This document shows positions 11,405 to 24,118 of a DNA stretch of 64,000 bases, one piece after another; position 1 is the stretch's first letter; each line of letters begins with the position of its first letter. The notes under the pieces were generated by a model. The model ran no database searches. It was given only the letters and a program-made list of their open reading frames with translations, and had not been told where the DNA came from. Source of the stretch: Hypomyces perniciosus. Taxonomy: Eukaryota; Ascomycota; Sordariomycetes; Hypocreales; Hypocreaceae. A program made the position numbers and the translations under genes. Where the stretch lies: positions 4,464,001 to 4,528,000 of the forward strand of contig SPDT01000007.1 in assembly GCA_008477525.1 (NCBI GenBank), written 5' to 3'.

Positions 11405-13951
11405 ATGGCCAACGAGTTGAGTCCGTTGATCCAGACGGTCCGCGTCGGGCCTCCGAGGAGGAGATACCCTCATAACACCTGTCGGCGCTTCTCTACTATT
11501 GCGTGCGCCAGTCTCCTAATCTACGGCTTCGCTTCACTCGTCTTCCACGCATATTTTATATGGCCTCTGAAGCACGGTCACGGCCATCACGGCCATCATT
11601 CTTCGTCTCGCCGCCACGGTAAGCCCTTCAAGCACGAGGACCTTCAGGCTATTTTACTTCACACGCCATCGGCCAAGAAAGCCGAGGAATGGAGTCGCTA
11701 CTACACATCCGGGGCTCACCTTGCCGGCAAAAACTACTCACAGGTACTCCGTACTTGGGGCTTTGCTGCTCTGGGATCTTGGGCTAACACCACTGTAGGC
11801 CGAATGGACTAGGGATAAGTGGGAAGAATGGGGCATCAAGTCTAGCATCGTTACCTATGATGTCTACATCAATTATCCAGTTGACCACAGTGTCTCCCTA
11901 CTGCAGAGGAAGTCGGACAGCACCGAGTCCTGGAATGTCGCTTTCAAGGCATCTCTGACAGAAGACGCCCTCGAGGATGATCCCACGACCTCTGTTGACA
12001 ACAGGATCCCAACCTTCCACGGGTATTCTGCCAGCGGAAACGTCACTGCCTCTTTTGTCTATGTCAACTATGGAACCTTTAAGGACTTCGAAGATCTTAT
12101 TGAGGCCGGCATTGAACTCGAGGGCAAGATTGCCATCACCAGATATGGCGGCATCTTCAGAGGCCTCAAGGTCAAGCGCGCACAGGAACTCGGTATGGTT
12201 GGCGTATTGATTTACAGTGACCCCGGTGATGATGGCAAAATCACTGAAGAAAACGGATACGCGCCCTACCCAGAAGGGCCTGCGCGGAACCCCAGCAGTG
12301 TCCAGCGTGGAAGCGTCCAGTTTTTGAGTATCCGCCCTGGTGATCCGTAGGCACACCTATTCTTCTATTCCCACTTATTATTATCTTACATGCTGACTTT
12401 GATAGAACAACTCCTGGGTATCCATCTAAGCCTGGTGTTCCCCGAGCCCCCGCCAACGAATCGACTCCTTCAATCCCTTCCATCCCCATCTCCTATGCCG
12501 ACGCTGTTCCTTTACTCAAAGCGCTCAACGGACACGGTCTTAAAGCCAGTGAATTTAACAGAAGCTGGAACCGAAACCTTGGTCTTGGCCACAAAGGCGT
12601 CAAGTACAACGTTGGTCCATCCCCGAACAACGTCGTCATCAACCTGGATAACCAACAAGAATACGTCATCACCCCTCAATGGGACACCATTGGCATCATT
12701 AATGGCACAATTCCCAACGAGGTAGTCATTATTGGTAATCACCGAGATGCTTGGATCGTCGGCGGTGCTGCCGATCCCAACAGTGGTTCTGCAATCCTAA
12801 ATGAAGCTGTTCGCAGCGTTGGTAAGGCTTTAGAAGCGGGATGGAAACCACTCCGTACCATCGTATTTGCTAGTTGGGATGGTGAGGAGTATGGCCTTAT
12901 TGGAAGCACAGAGTGGGTTGAGGAGTTTTTGCCATGGATTTCCGATGCCAATGTCGCTTATATTAATGTTGATGTTGGAGCCGAGGGTCCAGCATTTAGG
13001 GCTTCGGCTGCACCACTGTTGAACCAAGTCCTCCGGGACGCGACCCATCTGGTTCCCTCGCCCAATCAGACTGTTAAGGGCCAGACTGTCGGAGACGTGT
13101 GGGATGGCCGGATCAGCACCATGGGCAGTGGAAGTGATTTCACCGCCTTCCAGGACTTTGCCGGTGTGCCTTGCATCGACATGGGCTTCCGTTCTAATGG
13201 CAGTGGCCCTGTGTACCACTACCACAGTAACTACGACAGCTTCCACTGGATGAGCACGTTTGCCGATCCGGGCTTTGTATATCACGAAACCATGTCCAAA
13301 CTCTTGGGCGTGCTCATCGGAGAACTCGCGGATAGCATCGTCATTCCGTTCCGCGCAACTGAGTATGCTGAGGCACTTGATGGCTATCTCGACCAAGTAG
13401 AGGCAAAGTTGAAGTCTGCCGAGGTGGAGCCAACTAGTCAGACTGAACTTTTCGCTCTGAGAGGCAGTGTGACTTCTAAGGGGGTCATAGGAAGTGCAGA
13501 TGATTTCGAAGAGAGCCTCAAGACGATCCGCCATTCAATTGCCAGACTCCGTGTCAAGGCCGTCGAGCTTGATGAGCGTGCTGCGTGGGCAAACCGCCGA
13601 CTCGACAAGGGGCTTCCTTGGTGGAACATTATTGGTAAGGTGAAGCTATGGTTCATAATTGCCAGAGTGAACAACCAATACAAGTATCTGGAGCGGAACT
13701 TCCTCTTTGAAGGTGGTCTGGATAATCGCAGCTGGTACAAGCACGTGGTATTTGCGCCAGGCTTGTGGACGGGCTATTCCGGAGGTGAGTACATGTGGTG
13801 TGCAAGGTTTGAATTGAGTGCTGACAAGTTTCATCCAGCTGTTTACCCTGGTCTAATGGAGAGCATCGATGCCAAGGACTACAGCAACGGCCTGAAGTGG
13901 GCCGACATCATCCATTACTGCATAGCCAAGGCTATCCAGAGTCTATCATGA
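11405..13951 (+). CDS. Glutamate carboxypeptidase II-like M28 metallopeptidase
   Basis: Four exons, 11405-11743, 11799-12346, 12406-13784 and 13839-13951, give 792 residues. A short basic cytosolic tail precedes one membrane anchor (about residues 32-54) and a His-rich linker, so it is a type II membrane protein. The order then follows human GCPII/PSMA: protease-associated region, M28 zinc peptidase core and a C-terminal dimerisation-like domain. The zinc ligands and general base can be matched: His408 and Asp419 (HRDAWIVGG...ADPNSG), Glu456/Glu457 (WDGEEYGLIGSTEW), Asp485 (YINVDVGAEG) and His569 (YHYHSNYDSF). An active exopeptidase is therefore expected. Yeast relatives include Vps70 and the Tre1/Tre2 transferrin-receptor-like proteins. 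The substrate in this fungus is unknown. Confidence 0.92.
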
Positions 13952-14457
13952 GGACTTTGGCGATCATGTTTGGTGCCAGATTTCGGGATTTGTAACACGA
14001 CAAGAGCGACTTGGAGGGATACACATGTATTTAATGTCAAAGCAAATTTCGGAATAGAAGCACGACGATTGGAATCCGTATCGAATTCATGATCTTATTT
14101 ATTAATCTAAATAATGCCAAATGCGCCAATCCAACACTCTGCCAAAAACGAATAATATGGGTATTCCCAATCTATGACATTTGATCCCTTGGGTATAGAT
14201 AGGTATGTATAACTCTACTCAGCCCTGCTTAGAAGAGCCCAACTTCTCACGCTCATCTCCTTGACCCAATATCCCGGAGGCTCCTGCTAAGAGGTCTCCC
14301 GGTGGTCGTGCTCCGTTGGATTGTGTCCCGTCTGCGGTGCATACAGTACCAAATGCAGGCTCTATAATGGAGCCGGCGAAACAGGCGTATGGCACGAGCC
14401 TCCTATAAGTCAAGGAGTCAGAGGAACCACCGCGGGGGTGTAAACTCCATCATAATT
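13952..14457. other. Convergent intergenic region
   Basis: 3' sequence between the M28 peptidase and the MARVEL-type gene. AT-rich in the first half; no feature recognised. Confidence 0.6.
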
Positions 14458-15286
14458 CTAAACCTGTTGGTTGTAGTATGGCGCCGGAGTTGAATTGAGA
14501 TGCGCCGCATGGGGGTTATAAATGCTCTGAGGGTCATAGGTCGTCTCTTGCTGATTGAGTGGTACGCCCTTTTGGGGAACAGCATCGTATGTCCTGGGCT
14601 GGGACTGCATCATGAACTCGGAGGCTTCTTTATTCAAGGGTTCGCAATGGCGGCCGGCTTTGCGGTGGCGGGAAATCACAACGGCATCGGTGATCCAGGC
14701 AATGAAGAAGAAGAGGCTATAGGAACGGTGTTAGTTTGTATAGAAGGGCAAAGGGGAGAAGATAGGGGGAAAAGGGGGCACTTACAACTGGAACGCGCCC
14801 AGGCCGCCGGCAGCAGCAACAATAGAAGCGTAGACGCGGCCGCGATGATCGGTGTCATAATTATCATAATTATAGGCATCGCTAATGATGTACAGGGCGG
14901 TAGCATTGAGAGCCACCCACACGAAGGAGCCGAACCAGAATACCCACAAGACGAGGTCGAAGGCGAGGGCGGCCCAGTAATTGAATGCGTGGGGTTTGCA
15001 AGAGTGAGCGCATACGAGCCAGATAGAGATGCCCAGGGTAACGGCGCACTGAAGAGGATAAGCTATCAGTTAAAGAGAACGAAAGAGGTCCTCAGAGCGA
15101 GAGAGGGGGGGGACTTACAGTAAACAGCATGAGACAAGCACTGGGCAGCGGAAAGACGGAGACGATGTAGCCACAGAGTCCGATGATGATGATGGAGGCG
15201 ATGAGCTGGAGGATACGCAAGACGATCCAGCCTTTGGGATAACGGGGAATGTGTTCCCGGCTGCCCAGTCGTTTGGCTGCACCCAT
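14458..15286 (-). CDS. MARVEL-domain-like four-helix membrane protein
   Basis: Three exons, 15119-15286, 14786-15048 and 14458-14716, give 229 residues in consistent phase. Hydrophobic segments are seen at about residues 18-40 (WIVLRILQLIASIIIIGLCGY), 46-70, 78-100 and 126-150, which fits the four-helix MARVEL fold. A hydrophilic Gln/Pro/Tyr-rich tail (YNPHAAHLNSTPAPYYNQQV) ends the protein and probably faces the cytosol. Fungal proteins of this type sit in the plasma membrane or in eisosome/vesicle membranes; no catalytic role is known. Basic residues just before helix 1 support the ATG at 15286. Confidence 0.8.
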
Positions 15287-17208
15287 CTTGTCGAGTATTC
15301 AGACGTTGATCTTGTTTTTCGGGAGTATGGACCTGGTGTTGAGGAATACACTTGTTTGCCAGCGTGTAAGTCGTTTGGGTGTCAACGAGGACCAGGAAGT
15401 TGAGTGGGCAGACAAGCACCTTTTGAACGTCACATATTCCCCCCATATCACACTAAAAATAAGCCTTTTTTCTTGACTATTTTATCCTTAACCAATTAGC
15501 AGTTACAAGATGCGAGCTATTGCTGACGATTCTGCCCTACGCCTACAACGCTGAGCCTCAATAAATCCCCACACCAGAAGGCTGAAAGACCTTGGCCGGT
15601 TTAGCCCTCGAATATACGAGTAGTATTAAAGGAAGACTTAGTGTACGTTTCAACGCTTAGTAAAGACGCTAATCCTACTCCGTACCATTGTGGCTAATAG
15701 TGATATAAAGATTTCCTAATAGGTGAGATTTGATGAAATTTACCGCGAATAGTTAATGGAAATGAGGCGGGCGGTGTAAATGGGAATATGTCAGGTTCTA
15801 AAAAAAGAGCACTATTTTAACTTAAAATTCAAAGTGGGGAACATAATAAAACGGTATTTCTTCATTCCCATTTCTTTCGAGTGTCTGAATCTTTAAAGCA
15901 CGAGTGATAGACAACTCCATTATATACATATATAGAGCTATAAACGAAAGCTCGCCACAAGTGATGAAGACACGCAAAAAAAAAAAAAAAAAAAAAAAAA
16001 AAAGAAAGAAAAAATACGAAAAAATGAAAAAAAAACTCTGTATTAAGGATTTCCACGGAAAACAAGTGTCAAGGCAGGCCCACATGAAGAAGTTGAAACA
16101 TCTTTATGTCCGAAGATTGGGCTTCCTTCGAATCCTACTCGTATTTCGCCGAAGCTCCATGCCTAAAGCGCCCTGAACCCAACTCCCGCATCCATCTCGC
16201 TGCCTCTCTTTATGTACATGGCATGTGCTTGGCGTTTATTTTTATAGCAACCGTTTTACCATACTAGGCAACGCCCGAACGCGAGTCAGTAGTATTGATT
16301 ACTATTTCGGTTTGTCGCCCTGTGGAATACTGGGGATATACTTCATACTAGTACCTGAATAACCTTAAGTTGCGATGGACTGCATATTAGTATGCTTATT
16401 TCCAGAAACCTGACCAGTGATGCTAGTAATTACCGAATGCGTCATGCGCGGCAAAGTTGGATTGTCAAGTTATCAATCATATAGTCAAACTCCCGCGAGT
16501 ATTGCCGAAATTCTTTTTTTTTTTCGTGTCTCACGATTAAGCACTAGTATTAACTCTTCTTCTGTTTCTGTTCCCTTGTGGCTAAAATGGCAAAGTCCTA
16601 TGCTATTTTCGGCGAGACTGTGGGATAGACTGAACTTGACCGAGTCTTTATCCTATCCGCCAAGCACCCTATCAATCGTCCTCCGTTCCAAAAACAAAAC
16701 CCAGATTGCCAATTGACATGCGATACATATGCCAAAACTAAGAGGACTTCTTCATGAAGGGAATTATGTTCTGGTCATGCCCCAACCCCTCAGCACCTCC
16801 TTATCACACGAGTGCTGCAACTGAGTTTTCTATCTTGACGAGGAATGAGATCCATCCAACTAAAGCAGACCAAATATCCCATCTTCCACGAATTTCATAT
16901 TAAAATATTTGACAAGTTCTTGAGACGACCAACGTCAGACCATCTCGACTGACAGGTGGCGGTGGATAAATACACAATTACGGGTATTGTAATGGGTATC
17001 ATAAATGGTTCAAATATGACCCAGAGAGTAAGCGTCATCCCAATATCCTTCATTCTTTATACTTGTCTACCACACGACTCATGAGAATACCCTGATCTAT
17101 CAGGTATGCTTGACTCTAACAACCATCTAGGTGGGTCTTTCAAGTCTATCCTCCAAATATGCAGTTGCCTCTCAGAGGCGCTCTATCCACTGCCCCCGCA
17201 ATCTACGC
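15287..17208. other. AT-rich intergenic region
   Basis: About 1.9 kb with no supported gene. It contains an A28 run at 15976-16003 and many short AT-rich stretches. Open frames here are products of the homopolymer or too short and compositionally random. Confidence 0.6.
15976..16003. repeat. Poly-A homopolymer (28 A)
   Basis: Uninterrupted run of 28 A followed by A-rich sequence to about 16033. It could be a microsatellite or the poly-A remnant of a retroposed sequence, but no target-site duplication or retroelement coding relic is evident next to it. Confidence 0.85.
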
Positions 17209-18384
17209 TTAAAACTTGTACACCTGCTCAGCAGTGTAGCCAAGCTCCTTGAGCGCACCAGACAGCTCACCCTGGTCCTTAGGGCTGACCTTGGCACCCG
17301 AGATAGCCTTCATCAAGCCGGGGGGACCGCACACGAAGACCTTAATGTTCTCGCTCTTGGCCTCGGGCAGAACTTGCTTCAACAGGTCCTTGTTGATGAA
17401 GCCGCTTCCACCAGTCCACTCCTTAGAGGGCTTGTCCAGGACGTAGAAAGCGCGGAATCGCTGAGGGTGGGTGTTCTCAAGCTCGTCGAACTTCTTCTTT
17501 AGAAGGATGTCCTCCTCGGTGACGTTTCCGAAAACGAGAGTCACCTTGGTCTTGTCGTTGGGGTTGTTAAAGATGGCGCGGACGAACTGGTACATGGGGG
17601 TGATACCAGTGCCGCCAGCGATGAGCGCAACGTGGCTGTGCTTGTTCTCTGACCAGGGGTACTTGGGAAGAGGTCCCTTGAAGTCAAGGGATTCACCAAC
17701 CTTCAGGTTGTGGATATGAGTGCTCATGGGTCCATCAGGATACTTCTTGACCAGGAGGTCGAGAAAGCCCTTGTCGTCTAGAAAAGCACATCAAATTAGA
17801 ATCTAGTAGCGGATGCTATCGCACACAGAGTGACATACCCTCATCATTGATGGGAGTATATGGCCGAATAGTGGTTTTCTCATCATTAGGGCCCTTGAAC
17901 TTGGTCAAGATGGCGCTTGCAACGTTCAGGCCGGAGACCTGGTCACTCTCGGGAAGCTGGAATCGAAGGCGCTTGGTGTTGTGGTTCACATCCTCGACCT
18001 CAGAAACCTTCAACGACAGAAAGCCGTTGCTGAGACCAGTGAAGGTTGGCTTAGGCGGCTCCTTGGCAGCCTCTGCGGCCTCTTTCTCGGCCTTCTTCTT
18101 GTTGACCAGGTAGTAGCTCACACCGAAGATAACACCCGCGCTGGCGGCGTAGATAATGGGGTTGGTGCTGCTCTTAGAGCCGGATTCAGTGGCATAGCGG
18201 CGGGCTTGCTGGGAGTCGGATTAGCAATGTGCATTGGCAATTGCGTGCGAATGTGTGTGCGATGACAGGTTTTCTCCGATGCGATAGCAATTGATGGCGG
18301 GGCATAGGAAGGAATGTTTCGGCAGCCAACTCAACATACCATTCTCAGCGGCTGTGCCGCGCGGAAAGCTGATCTGGCGAGCAT
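17209..18384 (-). CDS. mcr1: NADH-cytochrome b5 reductase, mitochondrial type
   Basis: Three exons, 18340-18384, 17839-18208 and 17209-17777, give 327 residues. The basic N-terminus [15 protein letters not shown] followed by QARRYATES is a mitochondrial targeting sequence. A membrane anchor follows ([19 protein letters not shown], about residues 30-48), as in the yeast Mcr1 outer-membrane/intermembrane-space enzyme. The FAD-binding domain has RPYTPIND (RxYT/S signature). The NADH-binding domain has GGTGITPM and [12 protein letters not shown], and the protein ends in VYKF, close to the family's usual C-terminal aromatic residue. The enzyme passes electrons from NADH to cytochrome b5 and supports ergosterol synthesis and ascorbyl-radical reduction. 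The acceptor chosen for exon 2 (CAG before CAAGCC) is the one that keeps frame. Confidence 0.95.
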
Positions 18385-19381
18385 TGTAGATAGTTGGTGT
18401 GAAATGCAAAAGTGCGTGTGAGAATTGGGTTGAAGGGAGGATTGTTGATCCAGAGAGATGTTGCATCAACGTCTGGCAGATCGACTCAGAGGTGTCTGGG
18501 AGCTCTCAAAGAGACGCTAGTATGACGGCATCAGCCACGTGATTGGCCAGATAGTAGATACCTCTGCAGACTTGGTTTTCAGGGCGTTTCAACTTGTAGT
18601 GTCCGGACTCTGGAGCATGAAAAAATCCGCACATGCGACATCTTGGTAAGCTCGTTTCACATGTCATCTAGGCAACTTCGAGATAATACATACCTAGAAT
18701 ATTATAGACAGCTTCGAAATGGAAGAGGAGGTTTCACGCAATAGTAGCATTATGTTATGCACTATGCGGATTTTCATGCCCACACCCCAACAGGGTAGTA
18801 CTTTGTACAGTATTCGCTGTATGTCTGTGTTAGGTACTTTGTAGATACTCTGTAATAGTTCACGGCCTGATGCATATTTCTAGCAGTACTCCGTACTTCG
18901 TACACAGCCATTAATATCTTTGTCCTTTGTGCCAGAGCCAGCAACACCCCTCATTCAGAATCATACAAATCGTTGTCCAATCGTCGCATTGTCCCCATGA
19001 ATCCCTCATTTTTATCTTTGCCCAACACGTATTCGGTCTGAGGGAATCCCGGATTCTCCTTCCAAATATGAGGGCCTGTACATGCATGGATGCCACGCAT
19101 CTCAAATTTGACTGTTCCAGTCTTACATACATCTTGCCCTCTTATGTTTTAACACACCCGTCATCGTCAGAGAGCCACTTTGGCTTGGACGCTGAGGCCC
19201 CCTTATATTCTGTCGTCTGAATCGACACCCGGGAATACGTAATGGCCCTCCGTCATGCTCAATTATAGCCATTTGGAGCTTATGGCTCGGGTCAGAAAGA
19301 TGGAGTGGGCGTGCTCAGTCTTTTCGCTTTTGGCGGAGTAGCCTAGGCAATATGCTGCAAGTATTACACCACAATGGCATT
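18385..19381. other. Intergenic region
   Basis: Upstream of mcr1 and downstream of the SH3 gene. A TACTCCGTACTTCGTAC motif lies at 18887-18903. No coding feature is supported. Confidence 0.6.
18886..18903. repeat. TACTCCGTAC/TACTTCGTAC motif
   Basis: Two overlapping units of the dispersed short motif, joined as GTACTCCGTACTTCGTAC. Confidence 0.75.
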
Positions 19382-20944
19382 TCACCGATCTGTGCTTGCG
19401 GCGGCGGTAGTCTGCTGCTCCTCGGTGGACTTCGAAATAGACTCTCCTTGCGCCGTGCTGATGCCCGTGTGGCCCTTGACGCCAACATCTTGGCTTTCTC
19501 TCCTTATCGCTCCGGATTCCTGAAGTTGGGAAAAGGTCGGTGTGCTAATTTGGCTTCCTCCCCTTTGTCCATGGTAATGAACAACTTGGGGTGGGGCCTG
19601 TCCAGCTTGAATACCAAGCTGTTCTGTAGGATAGGGATTAAGGTCCTTGCTCGAGGTTGAGAACACGGACACTACTGGCTGGTGATATCCGTTAGTCGAA
19701 GCGCTGTGCGTGGGAGTATGGCCATATTGACCGCTAGGCTCTGGCTGAGTAGGCGTGTCCACATCATTCAGGGACCCTGCCCCCTCTCCAAAATGGCCAG
19801 TCAAGCTATTCATTCCTCCCTCGATGTCCCGCAGTAATCGGACGTATTCTTCAGGTACCAAGCCACTCTCTTGCGTCTTCGGGTCTTCGGCGACCAGCCA
19901 GCCCTGACCATGGCGGTACGACACCCAAATGATTTGGCCTTCTACAAGTGGCAGTTCGTTCTCATTCTCTCGTTCAAAATCGAATAGAGCGACGGCCTTG
20001 CCATGGAATTCTTCATCTGGCGATGTAATGGTGAACTGATAATCTCTTGAATAGCGAGATTGATCACCCTCTTGGTACCCTGGGGAGGACGGGCAACTCG
20101 AGTTTTCGGATCCTGACCGATATCCCTCGACATCGTTCGGCTGTGGCTGCTGCTGTGAGTACTGATATGCATGGCTATGACGGGCTTGGTCTCGCGGATA
20201 GGTGACCAACTCTCCACCAGGACCATTCGCCTCCCCTCCATGATTTACATAATACCGTTCGCTCCCATCGCCGCTGGTTCCCACATAGTAACCTCTCTCA
20301 TCGTGGAAGTTGGAAGGGCTAATGATGCTTGATCGGTTCTTATCGGCCTCACGTCCAGTTCGTCCTCTGCCAGCGTTCGGGGCCGAGGAAACAGATTTAT
20401 GCTTTCGGTGCCGAGTCGAAACCACAGGGCTCTGCAAGTCTTCGTCTTCGCTATATGGAGGGCCGTCCCCAAACTGGATGGGTGGCAGATCGTGCCCCCG
20501 GGTGGATCCATCCGCTGCCCATGAATCCCACGGCATCTTTTGGTCCCATGAGACAGGTGGATCGGACAGTCTCCGCTGCTCACTCGCTGGCGTAGTCAGT
20601 CCAGATGGTGGGCGAGAAGACTCAGGCGGTGGGCCATAGTGCAGCGGATGCGCGACAGGATATGCGAAGTCGCGCACCTGCGTATATGGCAGACTCGAGG
20701 GAAACATTGGGAATACGTGCGACTGAGGTCGTGACCGAGAGGGGATGGACCCCACAGAGTATTGCGAGAGCCTATTCTTAGATGCATGCGACAGCGGGCG
20801 GGACAATGCGTTTTGGCGGGATGGCGTGGCAGTTGACAGCGGCGAGAAGGCAGGCTGATTCGAGTTCTGCGGGGACGAGGCTGAATCCGCCTGGGAAGAA
20901 GTCGCTGGAGGCGAAGTTGTCGACATCGTTGCGGTCGTGGTCAT
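19382..20944 (-). CDS. SH3 domain protein (Nbp2-like)
   Basis: Single exon of 520 residues from the ATG at 20944. The first 300 residues are Ser/Pro/Gln-rich and probably disordered. An SH3 domain spans about residues 314-371: it opens with the ALFDFERENENELPL pattern, continues through EGQIIWVSYRHGQGWLVAED and closes with GLVPEEYVRLL. This is a complete SH3 core with the ALYDF-, GW- and PxxY-type positions. The C-terminal 150 residues are again low complexity. SH3 proteins of this layout in filamentous ascomycetes resemble yeast Nbp2, which docks Ptc1 phosphatase to MAP-kinase pathways; that assignment is inference from the SH3 sequence only. An upstream ATG is absent in frame, which fixes the start. 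Confidence 0.8.
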   Translation of the reverse strand: MTTTATMSTTSPPATSSQADSASSPQNSNQPAFSPLSTATPSRQNALSRPLSHASKNRLSQYSVGSIPSRSRPQSHVFPMFPSSLPYTQVRDFAYPVAHPLHYGPPPESSRPPSGLTTPASEQRRLSDPPVSWDQKMPWDSWAADGSTRGHDLPPIQFGDGPPYSEDEDLQSPVVSTRHRKHKSVSSAPNAGRGRTGREADKNRSSIISPSNFHDERGYYVGTSGDGSERYYVNHGGEANGPGGELVTYPRDQARHSHAYQYSQQQPQPNDVEGYRSGSENSSCPSSPGYQEGDQSRYSRDYQFTITSPDEEFHGKAVALFDFERENENELPLVEGQIIWVSYRHGQGWLVAEDPKTQESGLVPEEYVRLLRDIEGGMNSLTGHFGEGAGSLNDVDTPTQPEPSGQYGHTPTHSASTNGYHQPVVSVFSTSSKDLNPYPTEQLGIQAGQAPPQVVHYHGQRGGSQISTPTFSQLQESGAIRRESQDVGVKGHTGISTAQGESISKSTEEQQTTAAASTDR

Positions 20945-23900
20945 TCCCACAGGAAGAAGATGATGGCAATTGAGGCCAGTGTCGATTGACGCCTATGACA
21001 GAGCGGTTGCCGCCTAGCAACGCCTCAGCCTGGAGCACGCCGCCCTGGTGAACACTGAGTTGACAGGCAAGCACAGGCCCTATCAGGTCGTTTCGTTCTT
21101 GAGTCCGATGGTAGCGTTGAGGCGACGTCGATGCGATGTCTGATGTCTTTGGTTGGCAAGCGAGCTTCGATGGCAGCGACACAGCAAGTGGCGCTTGGAG
21201 GGACCGGCTTGGTGGAGAGAGTGGGATGCTCCAGAAACCCTAATGTGAGACGTCCGAATCGCCCGTGTATTATTGGAGCGAGGTTGTGGTAACCGGGAGG
21301 GCGAAAGGAATATGCAAAGGATGGCGGCGCGGCGTTCTGAAGGAGCGTGGGTTTATGAGGCAATGCCGCTTCCGTCCCTGCGGCCACGGGCAAATTCTCG
21401 AATAAAAGGGAATGGTCTTGGAGAGAGGGTTTGTCCAAGTTGAGAGGAAGAAAGATGCGGAGGTGGTGAGGCTGCCCTTACTGGCTGGCTGGCTGGGTTA
21501 CGAACCTTAGTACGGAGTACCGAGCCGTTTATTAGTGCTAGGTAGTTACTCCGTGTGCATGTACGAAGCATGTATGGAGTATGGACTGGACTATCCGCCG
21601 CTGCACTGCAGCAATTCGAGGGTCTGTCCGCCGGGCTGCTTTGCCGTTCTAAGGTTGTGCTAGAGCAAGCGCGTCGCGCCTTGATTCTACTGGTTGAGTT
21701 GTCGAGCTGCAAAGACAGCCGACGAGTCAGCGCCTGAAGCCAATATCTGGCCCCCTTGTTTGCACGCTTCAGGTCGCTCGTATGACTCGGGGGGCATAGG
21801 GTAGTAGTATATGGAGTTGATAGGGCACAAAAGGAGAGATGGGACCAGCAACGGCGGCAACGCAAATTGCCGTGGGTGGGTATTATTTTTATGCCTCCGA
21901 GGCTCTTGCAAAGTAGTAAAATATTAATAACAATGGTCTGGTCCAAAGACACGAAAGGACTGTAAGAGAGGGGCTGATGCCAATTCAGCTCAACTCAAGT
22001 ATGAGTTTACTTGTCAAGGGCGGCGATCCGTACTTCCAAGAAGTTAGCAGTACTAGTACTCCGTACTAGCCGGGCATCTCATGTATAATAAGCTCCATTC
22101 CCGCGTGGATGGAGCAAAGCGGTCTGATCCGTCACACTGCATCGAAACCACAAGACTGCGCCAACCTGTTCGCATACTACTAGGTATGCCGAAAGGTGAC
22201 TTCGCGCATATGTACTTCGTCGTAGCAGTACTACTGTTTCTCGAGTACGAGTACTTCCAGGCCAAGTTGACATGGAAATTCATGGATTCAAAAAATGATC
22301 ACATCAACGTTGGATCAAGTGTTTGAAGTGTCATATATTTCGTAGGTCGGTGAAATCCTGCCATTTTGTGTATTCTTGGCTTGTTATCCAACCCCCACAC
22401 ACGCCGGTTATGAACCCCCAACTACGATTAGTCTTGGGGCCCAATCCTCCGTAATTTCAATGGCTTCTGTTCTGTTGGTACTGGAGCAGGCTTGAGGAAC
22501 CATCCAATTCCGCTAGACTCATCTATTCGGATATTATGATGTCATCTACGAAGTACGAACGTTGGTCGCCACATCACCATGACCTGTTGAAGCCTCGTGA
22601 GTCCGGGATGACGAGATCTTTTGTCCAGTACATTAGTAGTAAGGTCGGGGTACGAAGTACACCTACAAAGTACTACTACTTCTACTAGCAGTATGGTCGA
22701 GGTTAATGACGCACAATTTGAGGCGGCTCGAAATAGCATTCGCACAAGCCCTGTCGTCCCGTCCCGTCTCTGTGGCTTCTCATCGTCGGTCAGAGAGCGA
22801 TCTCGATCTAAAGCAATCACACGCGCCATGTACATTGATACAATCATCAATTTGTCATACTCGTACGATTCCATCACAAATGAGAGCAAGACAAATCAGC
22901 GTGTCCACGAAAGGCCCCAGTGGTGTTAGGAGGGTGCATGTTATCTTGCGCGGGGTTTCATGAAAATGATGCCTTTGACAATATGCTAGTTCAAAACAAC
23001 ATGATACTACTCTCTTACGGTACAGAATACTACTTCATATTACTGAAACCGAGGATTGCGTGTTACGAAGTAGTATTATATTAAGCGTCTTCAATTTACC
23101 ATGAATCTCGTTGTCAACTTGTACAAGTACAAATACACTCTCTGGGCCATGATTGACTCTGTACCTAATCTGGGCAGTACTCCGTACGAAGTACGGAGTA
23201 GAGTGAGAAAAATAAGACGGAATCCTGTAGTTTATTTTTATACACACGCATGCATCGAACAGGGTCTGTCAAGCCGACCGTTGATAGGCTGGCCAGGAGA
23301 TGTCGTTTGTTTCAGGTTATGCGGGCGCCAAAAAGGCCTCCGTGGGGCTAACTTTAAGGTATACTTCGTAGATTGCGCCGAAACCAACCGTCTTCGAGCT
23401 TCGCAAGGACAAATTAATACTTAGCAGAAGTAGAGATTTGGTTTGTGCGCGAAACCGACATCTACTCGTAGAACCCATGGAGATATACGAGTAAATTTGA
23501 ACAGATATTATTTGCTCCGTAATATGAGAGAGTTGGTCGAAGGATATTGCTTGAATTTTGCACAAATGGGTACCATGCCCTATCTTGCCTGTCATTTTAT
23601 TCACAAGCCCGGCTTGGCCTGCTATTGGTGGATGAAAACTGATGAGGCTCCAGAATGCTGTGGCTCAATCGGACCAAACCCGATATTTAGCCGGGCCAAA
23701 CACCAACCTCCACCTCCGAGTTTTCTCCTCCAGCTTCCAAGATTTACAACTTTGTCAACCTCCCTCACCAAGGGATGTTGCACCCATCAAAACCAACAGC
23801 ACCTGCAACTCGGTGATATCCCTTGAATGGGCGTTAATGCATATTGGCGAATGACAGGTAGGATGCTACTTCCTTTACAATCACCCTTTCTATGATGATC

Positions 23901-24118
23901 ACAATTATTGGAGCTGTCTGAACTTGACTGTTGAAAAATTACATTATACGCTTTTTTACCTGAAAGAATCTTCCTTTTCACCCTCAATCCTGTCAATCGA
24001 AACCTGCGCTGGTATACTGACGCATGTAACATCTAGGATAGTCTGCCGCCTCTGAAGAATGTGACAGCCCCTCTCGTCGAGCCTTTACATAGTATCCTCT
24101 CCTGGATAACCGGCAAAG
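20945..24118. other. Large divergent intergenic region
   Basis: About 3.2 kb between the SH3 gene (-) and ssu72 (+), with no supported gene. It is rich in dispersed motifs: TACTCCGTACT at 22058-22068, TACGAAGTAC near 22650 and a perfect 10-nt inverted repeat with a 3-nt loop at 23178-23200. The frames at 21353-21952 and 23443-23826 are not credible as proteins: they lack family resemblance and show irregular codon use. Confidence 0.55.
23178..23200. repeat. Inverted repeat of TACTCCGTAC with 3-nt loop
   Basis: Arms TACTCCGTAC and GTACGGAGTA are perfect reverse complements separated by GAA. This is the clearest hairpin-forming member of the motif family. Confidence 0.85.

Noticed and set aside
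14500..15123. 207-codon open frame on the plus strand
   Set aside because: Antisense to the three-exon MARVEL-type gene, which has consistent splice phases and four hydrophobic segments.
15822..16176. Open frames through the A28 run
   Set aside because: They encode poly-Lys or poly-Phe from the homopolymer and nothing else.
21353..21952. 199-codon open frame on the minus strand upstream of the SH3 gene
   Set aside because: Composition is random and the stretch carries a dispersed TACGGAGTAC motif; more likely promoter/leader sequence.
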